Shown in pieces: positions 41,445 to 50,400 of a DNA stretch of 64,000 nucleotides (position 1 is the first letter of the stretch; each line of letters opens with the position of its first letter). The translations under genes and the position numbers were made by a program. The notes below the pieces were generated by a model, which was not told where the DNA came from, made no database searches, and saw only the letters and a program-made list of their open reading frames with translations. Source of the DNA: Stentor roeselii. Taxonomy: Eukaryota; Ciliophora; Heterotrichea; Heterotrichida; Stentoridae. The stretch lies in assembly GCA_006503475.1 (NCBI GenBank), contig RSEH01000266.1, positions 1-64,000 of the forward strand. Reading direction: 5' to 3'.

Positions 41445-42047
41445 CTACTCGTATGTCGTGTCTGAAATTAAGGGATTGCAGACCTGCACGAACTCTTCAA
41501 CACTGATCCCGATTTTCAACTCTACCTCCCCGCCTCCCATCCAGAAGTAGCAAGGCTGTAAACGCGTAATAGCCTTACTAATCAAAACAGGGATATCACT
41601 CTTCATAAGAAAAGTAGTAATCGCATTATGACCATATCCAGTTAGTCTTAAGGCAACTTCTTCATCTGCGTGTCTAAAGTGAAAGCTTTTTCTGGGTAAC
41701 TTATGAGAACTATGGCTATTTTGGTACTCTTTCATAGTTTTCATGACTTTTTCCGCATTGAGTCTTGCTTCATACTGAACAATCACAGCGACATGCTTCG
41801 GATAAAAAGGGTCTTTCGAGGCGGTCTCGTCATAAGCCGTGTTTTCCATGATGATTGTCTTGCACAGATGAAAAGTGCTTGGAGCTTGGAGCACTTCACG
41901 TCTCTGTTCAAGTGACAAGTCGTAGTAGTTGCTTTGGGCTCGTTTTATTTGTACACTGCGAAGTCCTAACTGCCGGAAAAGGAACCAAAGATTGATTTCG
42001 ACATCTGACATTGGAAACTTACTGACTCGTTGAGCAAGACTCTCCAT
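41445..42047 (-). CDS. YbaK/ProX-type aminoacyl-tRNA deacylase-domain protein
   Basis: 200 aa. Residues about 60-195 match the eukaryotic YbaK/aa-tRNA-synthetase-associated domain: a KTIIMEN strand, YPKHVAVIVQY, FHFRHADEEVALRLTGYGHNAITTF, PVLISKAI, and FWMGGGEVELKIGIS. The fold hydrolyses mischarged tRNAs in trans as a proofreading step. The central HFR..DEEV..LTGYGHNA region and the late GGGE.ELKIG block are the signature. The exact substrate cannot be read. It diverges from the IQ-motif gene with just 29 bp between start codons. Confidence 0.85.
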   Translation of the reverse strand: MESLAQRVSKFPMSDVEINLWFLFRQLGLRSVQIKRAQSNYYDLSLEQRREVLQAPSTFHLCKTIIMENTAYDETASKDPFYPKHVAVIVQYEARLNAEKVMKTMKEYQNSHSSHKLPRKSFHFRHADEEVALRLTGYGHNAITTFLMKSDIPVLISKAITRLQPCYFWMGGGEVELKIGISVEEFVQVCNPLISDTTYE

Positions 42048-42076
42048 TTATTGAGGTCTTGCCTTAAGCCTTATTA

Positions 42077-43735
42077 ATGGAACTTCTAAAGTACTCAAAA
42101 AGAGGCCAAACTGCCCCTCACTGCAGTTTTCATCAAATCACTGAGAAGTGGTTCGGGTGTCAGTCTTTCCTGCAGTATGAAATCAATAAAGGCTTTCAGG
42201 ATAATTCTCTAGCAAAAGAAAGCAGTAAAAAAATTAGAATTCGAAGAAAATACGAGAAACTTAAAAAAGATTTGATTGTCGTTCAAGAAAATGCAGATAA
42301 AATCAGAAAACTACGGCAAAAAATCAGGCTTCAAGCTAACGGGTTCAAGATGGTTAAAGAGATGAATGATGACTCTTCACAACTTTGTATTAAAATGAAC
42401 AAAGCAGCTGTTTTAATACAAAAAGCTGTCAGAGGCTTTCTTACTAGAAAAACTACTGCTGGGGTATGAGATATTCAGAAATTAATTCAAGTTTATCGTG
42501 AAAGTGTCAATAAACAGTTAATGAAAATTGCAGAAAATGATAGTTTTTGCTTGTTTTTTGTTGGAAAACAAGCGAAAAAAGCTGCGATTGTCATTCAAAG
42601 GTATTTTAGAAGGGTTTTAATTAGAAGGAAGTTACAGAAAATGGAAATGTTTTACGCAACTGTCTTAAAAGCTAGAGAAATTCATCGGGCTCAACAGATG
42701 CAGTCGATTTTTTCAGTCCTTTATAATTCAATTCTATTGAAAGAAGCTAAGATTTCTCATGATTTCCATTTAAATCTCTTGAATATCAGAAAAAAACTTG
42801 CAATTCTAAAAATCAAATCGATTTTAAAATCCAAAAAAATAAAAATCAAGTCAATCAAACATCGCATCAGAAGATTTACTAAAAAGTCCACTCTTAGCAA
42901 CGGCATTCACACAATAACCCAATCTCCAAACATATCCGACAAGCAAATAATCCCAAGTGAATCAAAACCTTCTACAATTCAAATGCATGAAGAAGTTTCA
43001 GGTCCAGGTCTTCTGCAAGTCCAAAACACGAAGTCAATCGACAACATTTCCCTAAGCACCGAGTACCTCGCAGCCCAAGAGGCATTAAAAAAAGATCGAA
43101 TTTCAAAAGGAAAAATATCTTACAACATAAACCCGAAGCCTCCCTCACTGATCCTTCCACTTTTCCAAGACTACGACCCAGACTCCCGCCCACAAACGAC
43201 TCGTTCAACAATGAACCGAACAATTCTTGTCAACCCTCTTCGAGTAGTACCCGAGTTGACTCCAAGACAGAAAATCATGAAAAAATCCTTTTTTTTCACC
43301 CCCAGGGCAAAACAAGTGAAAAGATACTCAGAAGACGATGAACCTCCTTACATGAAAGACACTAAAAATTCAATCATGAGATATGAAGAATCTCCAAGTC
43401 CCGAGGCAATAGTCAAGCCTCGAGCCTTGTCAATGAATTCAAGAGTCCTTACCCAGACTTACTCATCTTCACAGAAGATGAAACTGCAGGACTTTGAAAC
43501 TCCAAAAAAAAAACCGAAAAATTCACGTCCTTCGACTGGTCCTCAACTGTTAAGAAGAAGAAGAGTCCAGAGTAAGCCTCAGTCTTGTGCGAATATTATT
43601 GAGTACTGCTTCGACCCGCCTGGCAATGAAGTGACTGACTTTGAATCTCTTAGCTTTCGACCTTTTTACGCTAGGGTCCGACCTGCTTTGGAGAAGCTGA
43701 AGGTGAACCACTCGAGGTACTTCAGTCAGTATTGA
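42077..43735 (+). CDS. IQ-motif (calmodulin-binding) protein (spliced)
   Basis: Spliced product is about 547 aa, joined through the intron at 42464-42478. IQ motif 1 (AAVLIQKAVRGFLTRK, about 110-125) lies just before the intron and IQ motif 2 (AAIVIQRYFRRVLIRRKL, about 162-179) just after, so the splice is needed to keep the tandem IQ pair together. These would bind calmodulin or centrin-like light chains. The N-terminus (about 30-100) is a basic coiled coil. The C-terminal half is disordered, with many SP/TP and PRPST-like motifs that recur in cytoskeletal proteins. Probably cortical or basal-body associated; this is inference. Confidence 0.82.
42464..42478 (+). other. 15-nt intron in IQ-motif gene
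   Basis: GTATGAGATATTCAG contains an in-frame TGA. Removing it continues the frame in phase 0 and joins two IQ motifs. A is at position 10. Confidence 0.9.
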
Positions 43736-43764
43736 GATTATAATTAAGAATAATGATTATCTAA

Positions 43765-44814
43765 CTAGCCTAACATGTCGTTCACTATTAGAACGAATAG
43801 AGAAATCAGCAAGAGAAGAGAAAAGTTATGTCGCTCTAATATGAATGAAAAACTGTCTGATTTTGGAAGATGTTCTCTGGAGGGTAGGGATATTGATTCT
43901 AGAATTTTACGAAAGGCTTGAGAGTCTTTTGGGGAAGTGGATTGATGAGATTGTTTCGAGGGGTCTGGCTTTGTTGAATGGGATGATTGGGTTACTTTTG
44001 AGGGACTTTCACTGGTGTGATGTGAAGGTCTAGTGAAATCTGAACTTGAATGAGATGTTGACTCGATATGTTTGACTTCTTCATGTTTTACTTCATGTTT
44101 GACTTCATGTTTGACTTCATGTTTGACTTCATGTTTGACTTCATGTTTGACTTCATGTTTGACTTCTTCATGTTTCACTTCATGTTTCACTTCTGCATGT
44201 TTTACTTCTTCATGTTTCACTTCCACATGTTTAACTTCATGTTTCTCTTCATGTTTCACTTCTTCATGTTTTTTCACTTCAACATGAGCCTTAGCAACTT
44301 CAGCATGGACTTCAACATGAACTTCATGTTTTTTCTCTGGACTTGAATGAAAATCAATAGACTCTGAATGACTTGCAAGTATTTCAAGGTCAGAGTCACT
44401 TTTTTTATGAGATTTTTTCTTCTTCTTCTCAGAAGAATCTGAAGATTTTCGAGAATGATCTGCTTTTGGAGAGTCAATCTTCACCGGTTTTTCAGGCGAG
44501 TGTTTCGGAGATTCAGCTTTAGGAGATGAATGTTTCGGTGAAGAGGATTTAGGAGAAGGTGGTTTAGGCGACTCTTGCTTTTCTTCAACCGATTCAAAAG
44601 AGATTTCTCTGACCCTGATCTGAGCTCCATTGAAATCACTTCCGTCAAGCATCATAAGATTAATGATATCTTCCGGGTCATTTAAAAATACCTTCGCTCT
44701 GCTTTTGCGAATGGAAATTTCTTTGATGTCAGAAGTCGCTTTTTCCAGAAAGACGCGAAGATCGTCTTCAGTGGTATTTTCTGGAAGTCGTGAAATACGT
44801 ACTCCGAAGCTCAT
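43765..44814 (-). CDS. Tail-anchored RRM protein with KHEV repeats
   Basis: 349 aa from the ATG at 44814; the open frame runs back to a GTG at 44895, but the ATG opens an RRM directly and follows CCCAATAAT. RRM: about 2-75 (VRISRLPENTTEDDLRVFL as RNP2 strand/helix, RAKVFLN as a weak RNP1; the usual aromatics are missing). Next comes an SPK-rich stretch (about 80-135), a charged region, then KHEV/KHEEV repeats (about 190-262). The C-terminus is FSLLLLISLFVLIV followed by six residues, a single hydrophobic helix at the very end, as in tail-anchored proteins. RNA binding at a membrane surface is a plausible inference. Confidence 0.75.
   Translation of the reverse strand: MSFGVRISRLPENTTEDDLRVFLEKATSDIKEISIRKSRAKVFLNDPEDIINLMMLDGSDFNGAQIRVREISFESVEEKQESPKPPSPKSSSPKHSSPKAESPKHSPEKPVKIDSPKADHSRKSSDSSEKKKKKSHKKSDSDLEILASHSESIDFHSSPEKKHEVHVEVHAEVAKAHVEVKKHEEVKHEEKHEVKHVEVKHEEVKHAEVKHEVKHEEVKHEVKHEVKHEVKHEVKHEVKHEVKHEEVKHIESTSHSSSDFTRPSHHTSESPSKVTQSSHSTKPDPSKQSHQSTSPKDSQAFRKILESISLPSREHLPKSDSFSFILERHNFSLLLLISLFVLIVNDMLG
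44091..44162 (+). repeat. 12-bp perfect tandem repeat coding KHEV
   Basis: Six perfect copies of CTTCATGTTTGA on the plus strand encode the tetrapeptide repeat on the minus strand. Diverged units with an extra Glu codon flank the array on both sides (about 44072-44290). The opposite strand also stays open and gives a spurious FDFM-type ORF. Confidence 0.95.
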
Positions 44815-44884
44815 ATTATTGGGATAAATGGAGGAGACTAATGGATCAATATGGTTGTTCTTAGTTTTGATTTGAACAGGTTTA

Positions 44885-46276
44885 TTACTTAACACCCACT
44901 ACTTCTGCTAGTTTACTGTTCTTGATCTTCACTTTTAACACCTGAACTATCTCTGCTCGGCACATGTGGCACTGGTTATTTGACTCGAAGAGAAAATCAG
45001 CGCAAAATGTGCAGATACCGCCATGTCCACAGTCCATTAGAACTGCATCGCTTTGGTTTTCAAGACATATTTGGCATTTTCTTACTTCGAAACTGTCGTC
45101 TATTGAAGAATTTATGGATTTGCTTTCTTGGCTGGGCATGCTTAAGTTCCTTATATGGAACTCTTTTTGAACACCCAAGTCATCCGAAAGCGTTTTTTGC
45201 AGTTTTTTTTCTTCAAAAGGCTGGAAGTAAGTGCTTGTGAGTCTGTGCAGTACCTTGGGAGGCAGTTTGAAGTTTTTACTGACGTTTCTGATGCTAGTTG
45301 ATCTTGAAATAGGCAAACTGTTCAAGTTGCTAGCTGAGTTGCTAGGAATCGAGTAAATGTCCTGGTCAGTAAAAAGATGAGTCCACCACGCTGCAAGACT
45401 ATTAATAAAAAACCCTGTGCAACTTAAAAACAACAGCAAATAAATCCCAGGCCAAAAAAACACAAAACTGTTAAACCCCTTCAACAGCCTCATCAAAGCG
45501 ACAGTAACAGACAAGGCTCCTCCACTAGTCGTGTAAAGCAGCCAAAGATTGCAAAGTACATCAGACAACTGAGTATCTTTATACAGCCAAGAGCACAGAG
45601 ACCCGACAGTGATCCCAATAATAAAAGCAGAAGCAACATACAAAAAGCCCAAGCAAATCCAAACAGGCCATAAAATTCCGAACCAAGTCCAATCAGTGTA
45701 ATTTTCCATCTTCAGTCCAATGAAAAGAACTGCAATGATTTTAACCCACCTGAAAACAACGTAGAGCTGTGTAGATCTTACATGTGACGAAAACGCACTG
45801 CAACTGCTTTGTCTTGATGAACGAACGAACATCGCCACAAAAGCTGGAAGGGCCAGGGGCACTGTCAGTAATACTAAATTAATTGAATTCGATTTTAAGT
45901 CTATAATCAAAAGACTCCAGAATATTAAGTTTCCGAGAGATATGAAAGAGTCGGATAAATTTTTTTTTAAGCTTGTGTTTGAAATTATTCGCAAAAGGCG
46001 TAATGTGAGGCTTAGTACTTCCAAAAGTACTAATGGAATAAAGGCTATGAATAATCCAAAGGAACTAAAAGTTCGGATTTCTAGCAAAACTAAAACGATT
46101 AAAACTGCAAAGCTGCATATGCACCAAATTGCTAGCTCTTGTTTTACTTCTCGGATTTGAAGCTCTTGGTCTTGGTCGGTCATTTCGGTCTGTAGACGTT
46201 CTATTATTAGATTTCTTGGACTTTCAGGAACTTCTTCATGATTATCAGGTGGAACTTGTATACTAACTTGGTTCAT
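44885..46276 (-). CDS. Multi-pass membrane RING-finger protein
   Basis: 463 aa. About seven to eight hydrophobic helices occupy residues about 48-300 (for example LAIWCICSFAVLIVLVLLEI and IYLLLFLSCTGFFINSLAAW). A cytosolic C-terminus ends in a C3HC4-type RING at about 397-440: CQICLENQ, then MDCGHGGIC, FC, and CHMCRAEI. This is the form found in membrane E3 ubiquitin ligases with the C-terminal RING. Probably transfers ubiquitin onto membrane or ER-proximal targets; the target is unknown. It lies 36 bp after a small membrane-protein gene on the same strand. Confidence 0.85.
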   Translation of the reverse strand: MNQVSIQVPPDNHEEVPESPRNLIIERLQTEMTDQDQELQIREVKQELAIWCICSFAVLIVLVLLEIRTFSSFGLFIAFIPLVLLEVLSLTLRLLRIISNTSLKKNLSDSFISLGNLIFWSLLIIDLKSNSINLVLLTVPLALPAFVAMFVRSSRQSSCSAFSSHVRSTQLYVVFRWVKIIAVLFIGLKMENYTDWTWFGILWPVWICLGFLYVASAFIIGITVGSLCSWLYKDTQLSDVLCNLWLLYTTSGGALSVTVALMRLLKGFNSFVFFWPGIYLLLFLSCTGFFINSLAAWWTHLFTDQDIYSIPSNSASNLNSLPISRSTSIRNVSKNFKLPPKVLHRLTSTYFQPFEEKKLQKTLSDDLGVQKEFHIRNLSMPSQESKSINSSIDDSFEVRKCQICLENQSDAVLMDCGHGGICTFCADFLFESNNQCHMCRAEIVQVLKVKIKNSKLAEVVGVK

Positions 46277-46312
46277 ATTATCCTATTAAATTATTGAACA
46301 CATTATTTTACT

Positions 46313-47020
46313 TTAACTCAATTCTACCTGGACCATCGGGTTTTTTTCAATAACAGTAAAATCTCCAATCATATGTTGATAGCTTTGTTTAATATCTTTA
46401 CATAAAAATTGACTTTCAGGGTAAGCCGTGATTTCCTTGATATTTTCGCATTGAAATACAGGAGAAGAAACAACATTTTCAGCCTTTCTGACAGTAAACG
46501 CTTCAATTTGATTAACACCTAAAGACGGTTGAACCGAGAAACTACCTCGAAGGCCAAGGTGGTAACAAGAATAAATACAATAAGTGAAATAAAGGTCTAA
46601 AGCAATCCCAAAGGCCACTGGAATCGAATTCGCTGTGACTGAATATTCTTCTCTATCCAACAACCACGCGACAAGCATGTAAGAGTAAAAACCTGTCGCC
46701 CAAAGAATGATTGTCAGAAATTTGCTTGTGTAGAACAAACGAATCATTTTCCATGAAGGGATTGAAAGCCGTGAAAGGACTTTATAGGTTTTATAGGCTA
46801 AAACGCATAAGTAAAACAAAAACACTAGAACTGAATGGAAATTACAGATCAGGAAATAGCAGAGCATTGAATATGAGAATAGACGTAAACCGTAGATTAG
46901 TGCTGAGAGAGACACGTAGAAAAAGCGGAAAAACTCGAAGAAACAGATTATTTTGCTACCTTCAAGGATCTTGAAACTGATTTGAGATTACCAGCAACAG
47001 TAACTTGATGGTTTTAACAT
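46313..47020 (-). CDS. Small multi-pass membrane protein (spliced)
   Basis: About 230 aa after removing the intron at 46977-46991. Read without it, the frame has only a GTG start at 46915; extending upstream crosses a TAA inside a perfect 15-nt intron and reaches an ATG at 47020 in frame (MLKPSSYCC). The N-terminal 150 residues contain about four hydrophobic helices, followed by a soluble tail. No family is recognised. Next to it on the same strand is the membrane RING gene, but no functional link is shown. Confidence 0.7.
46977..46991 (-). other. 15-nt intron near 5' end of small membrane-protein gene
   Basis: On the minus strand GTAATCTCAAATCAG contains the in-frame TAA. Removing it supplies the only ATG start for the gene. 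A is at position 10. Confidence 0.85.
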
Positions 47021-47416
47021 TAGTTTATTAGGATTTTTTGAGTTGGGAATTCATGGGTTTTGGAATTTTAGGGTTTTGAAGGTAATATTTGGATTTTTAT
47101 GGGTTTTGATGGGAGAATCAATCGAATTTTTAAAAGAAATTTTATTCAGTTTGTGTTAGGTGGGTCATGATCAAGTGTGGAATGTTGATATTTAAAAAAT
47201 GGGTAGAGTATTATTTTCTATCTTTAGTCCTCAGCTTGTTGAGTAAGTATCAGCCTTCTATCATTGTTTTACGAAAAAATTCAAATATTCTATAAAATTA
47301 TAAAGTCCCTATGAAAATGCCAATATTAATAATACCCTAATCACATCTAGAACTAATAAAGTTCACATCTTAAAAATATAAATAAACCCTTCATTATATA
47401 AATTCTATTTACCTTA
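47021..47416. other. Intergenic between two minus genes
   Basis: The left part is G/T-rich and the right part C/A-rich, consistent with a 5' flank of the left gene and a 3' flank of the right gene. No gene is seen. Confidence 0.55.
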
Positions 47417-50400
47417 TTAAAACTTTCCTTGACTTCTAAACATTTCCCTTTCAGGAGTGACAAACTCTTCAGCAGAAAACTGTTTAAGCCTCAAAGCAAG
47501 TTCATTATTATGTTCAAGTAATCTCTTAATAGTCGCAGTCCTCTCAGCAAGATCAACTGACAATTTTTCCCTTTCCTTACTAAGAGTTTCAAAAGCCTCA
47601 GCAATTGCGATTCCATCAAGAGAAGCCTGTCTAAGTTCAGTATTTTCATCAACAAGGGTCAAGTTATCCTCTTCAAGAGCCTTAAGAGTAGTTTTGGTAA
47701 TATAAAGATTTTCTTCAGCAGCAGTTAACTGTGCAAGCAAGTCATGAACTTTGCAAAGTCCAGTGTGAACATTCCACCTCGTAAAGACCCTGTAAAGTGT
47801 CTTCTGGGTGTTAAGCTTTCCCAAGACCAAAGCAAGATTTTGTCCTCTTTTGGTATGTCCATGAAGTACCTCCGTATAAGCATTCATATAAACCAGGTCT
47901 CCATTCGTATTTTCCAGTCGCCCTTCTAAAGTTTTAATATCTCTATCCATACGAGCGACAAGTCCATAAAGCTGTTGTCTTGGTAACTTAGAAATCGCGT
48001 TGACAACAAGAGGAAAACCTTTTTTCCAAGTTGAAAACGCTTTCATTAAATCAGGTTTTCTACGAAATGCATTGATTCTAGTTGCGTATTTCATGATTCT
48101 CTGTCGTTTTACCACCCATAACTTCCAGGTCATGAAAATTCTAGGTAAAAGACTGTTGTCATTTGGGTTTACAAGGCCTGCCTTGTACCGAAGTCGCTCG
48201 ATTCCCTTTCGTTTAAGAGCTGATTTAAGGTTTTCTCTTTCATTTATATATCTTTCCACGTACTTCGGGTCGATTCCCTCATCACGTATGAGTCCTTCTA
48301 AGATCTCATTGCGGTCTCTAAGAAAAGCGTTTTCAACAGCGACAGTCCCTCCCCTATTAACACTTTCAACAGTTTTTTTTATTTTAAAACATTCCAACCA
48401 AAGGTCAAAGGCAGTCCGGTACTTGCGACTTAAAGCTCTTAAAATCGACCTTCGGACTTTTCCTGAAGCTGTAAGTTTGAAAGGAACAAAAGCCTTCCAC
48501 TTGTCAAATCTTGGACGAAGGACTTTTTTGGCTTTAGTGAAGAGGACCTTGTTAATTATGCTGCCTTGTCCTCTTTGTCTCCAGCTGTTATGCGCGTTTT
48601 GCTCTTGGGCGTAAGTCCTGATCGCTGCCAGGCCAGTGAAGAGACAGTCTCTGTAGTAACGTTTGTTCACTCCGCCGAAGACTACAGCGAAATACTTGCC
48701 GACCTCGTGAAGGGTCTTCCAAGAGTTAAAGACTCTCAGGATTAATTTTTGCATGTAAAGGTTTATCGCTTTGTTACTCTTTGATAAGCGGGTTTGACTT
48801 ACTTTTAAGAAATCAAACCATTTGTTCACTGCAAATAAACAACGACGAGCTTTGCTCGTCGTATTGAATTTTAAGGAAGCAAGTCGGATTGATCTTAGTC
48901 GCTTTGAAGCTGAACGCCAGGCAAGGAAGACACTGGACTGGTTCTTGTCTTTTAAGATTGAGAAGAATTTTACCATGTTGGTCTTTTGGATTTTTTTCTG
49001 AAGAAGTTGCATTTGAGTCATGGTTTCAGCGTCTTTCTCAATTTTCGCATTCATCTGGTCCTTGTGTAGAGAGTTCATGTTTCGGTGCCAGGCATGGAAA
49101 CGATTTCTTAAGAAGCGTTTATTGAACTTTTTGCAGTATCCTTCAACAAAAAAGAAGTACTTTCGGTGATTTTCTACATTTTTCGCTTCTTCTTTGATAG
49201 CCATCAGTGCATGTTTTTTGCGAAGGATGAAGAAAAGTGAGGTGAAGTCAAGAACGCATTTTTTAATGGCTTGGTAACGAGTTTTCATTGCTTTAAATGC
49301 GAACATGGCACGACTTTCTGAGTATTCTTCCTCGAAATGTTTAGTTCCTCTGTTAAGTAAAAATTCATTAATTTTTTCAGTGTAAACAATTTGACCTTCA
49401 CAAGACTCAATGACAGATTCTTTCTCTTGAATAGTTCTTTGAAGGCTTTCTTGAAGACCTTTAGCTTCTCTTTGAATGGCTTTCGTATTTTTTTTCAAAG
49501 AAGTGATTTCCATTTCACTAATCACTTCAAATTTCTTTTTAATAAATAAGATCCAAGTGCGCCAAGCACGTTTTTCTCGGTTCTTGTCCCATAAGTTCTT
49601 AAGTCTCGCCATTTTCAGCACTTTTGAATCACGAAGATGAATAGCGGCAAGCCAACGATCCCAGAAAAGCCTTCGAGAACCTTGACTACAGCGAATCAAA
49701 GCATTCACTATTCTCAACCTGCTTCTTTTTTTCAGATTTTTCAAAAACTTATCAGCTTTTGCAGTCATTTCTTTGTAACTTTCAGTTAAATTTTCAAAGT
49801 CCTGTGAAAGTGCTTGCTTTTCAGCGAAGACTTTCTGAGAGTAAATCACGAGTTCACCTTCTCGAAGATCTTTTATTTTATTTTTTAGTTTATTCATGAA
49901 AAATTGTTTTCGGATTAAACTTTTTCTTTTTGCGATTTTGAGAAGTAGTTGTTTGAAACGTCTTTGAAGGAATAAAAATTGTTTCCAGGCTGTGAAGGTG
50001 AATGAAAGGTTGCCTTTTAATTGAAGAGCGACGTGATATGTCAGCTTTTTTCGAGTTGTTTCTCGACGCTTGTTTCGGTAGGACCTGGACATTATTGAAG
50101 CTAAGGACTTTCGGAATAGAAAGTGACGTAGTTTGGTCTCGATTATACTTGCACCGAGGTACATGTTTGAGATTGTAAAGGCTCTTTGTGCCCAGGTTCG
50201 CAGGTATGTTGAAAGCTTGAAGTTCTGGATTCGGAGAACTACTCTTTTCATTGTGATTCTTGATAAATCGTTGTGTTTGGAGATCTGGATGTTTAGGGCT
50301 TCTTCGAGGTTGTTCACGTGGTCTAGTAAGGCGTTGTTTGACTCGACCACCTTAGTATGCCTATCATGTAAATTCCTAAAGTCAATATCCATAGCAGATT

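Noticed and set aside
44068-44346. Plus-strand ORFs with FDFM or TSCL repeats
   Set aside because: They are the antisense reading of the KHEV repeat in the minus-strand RRM gene.
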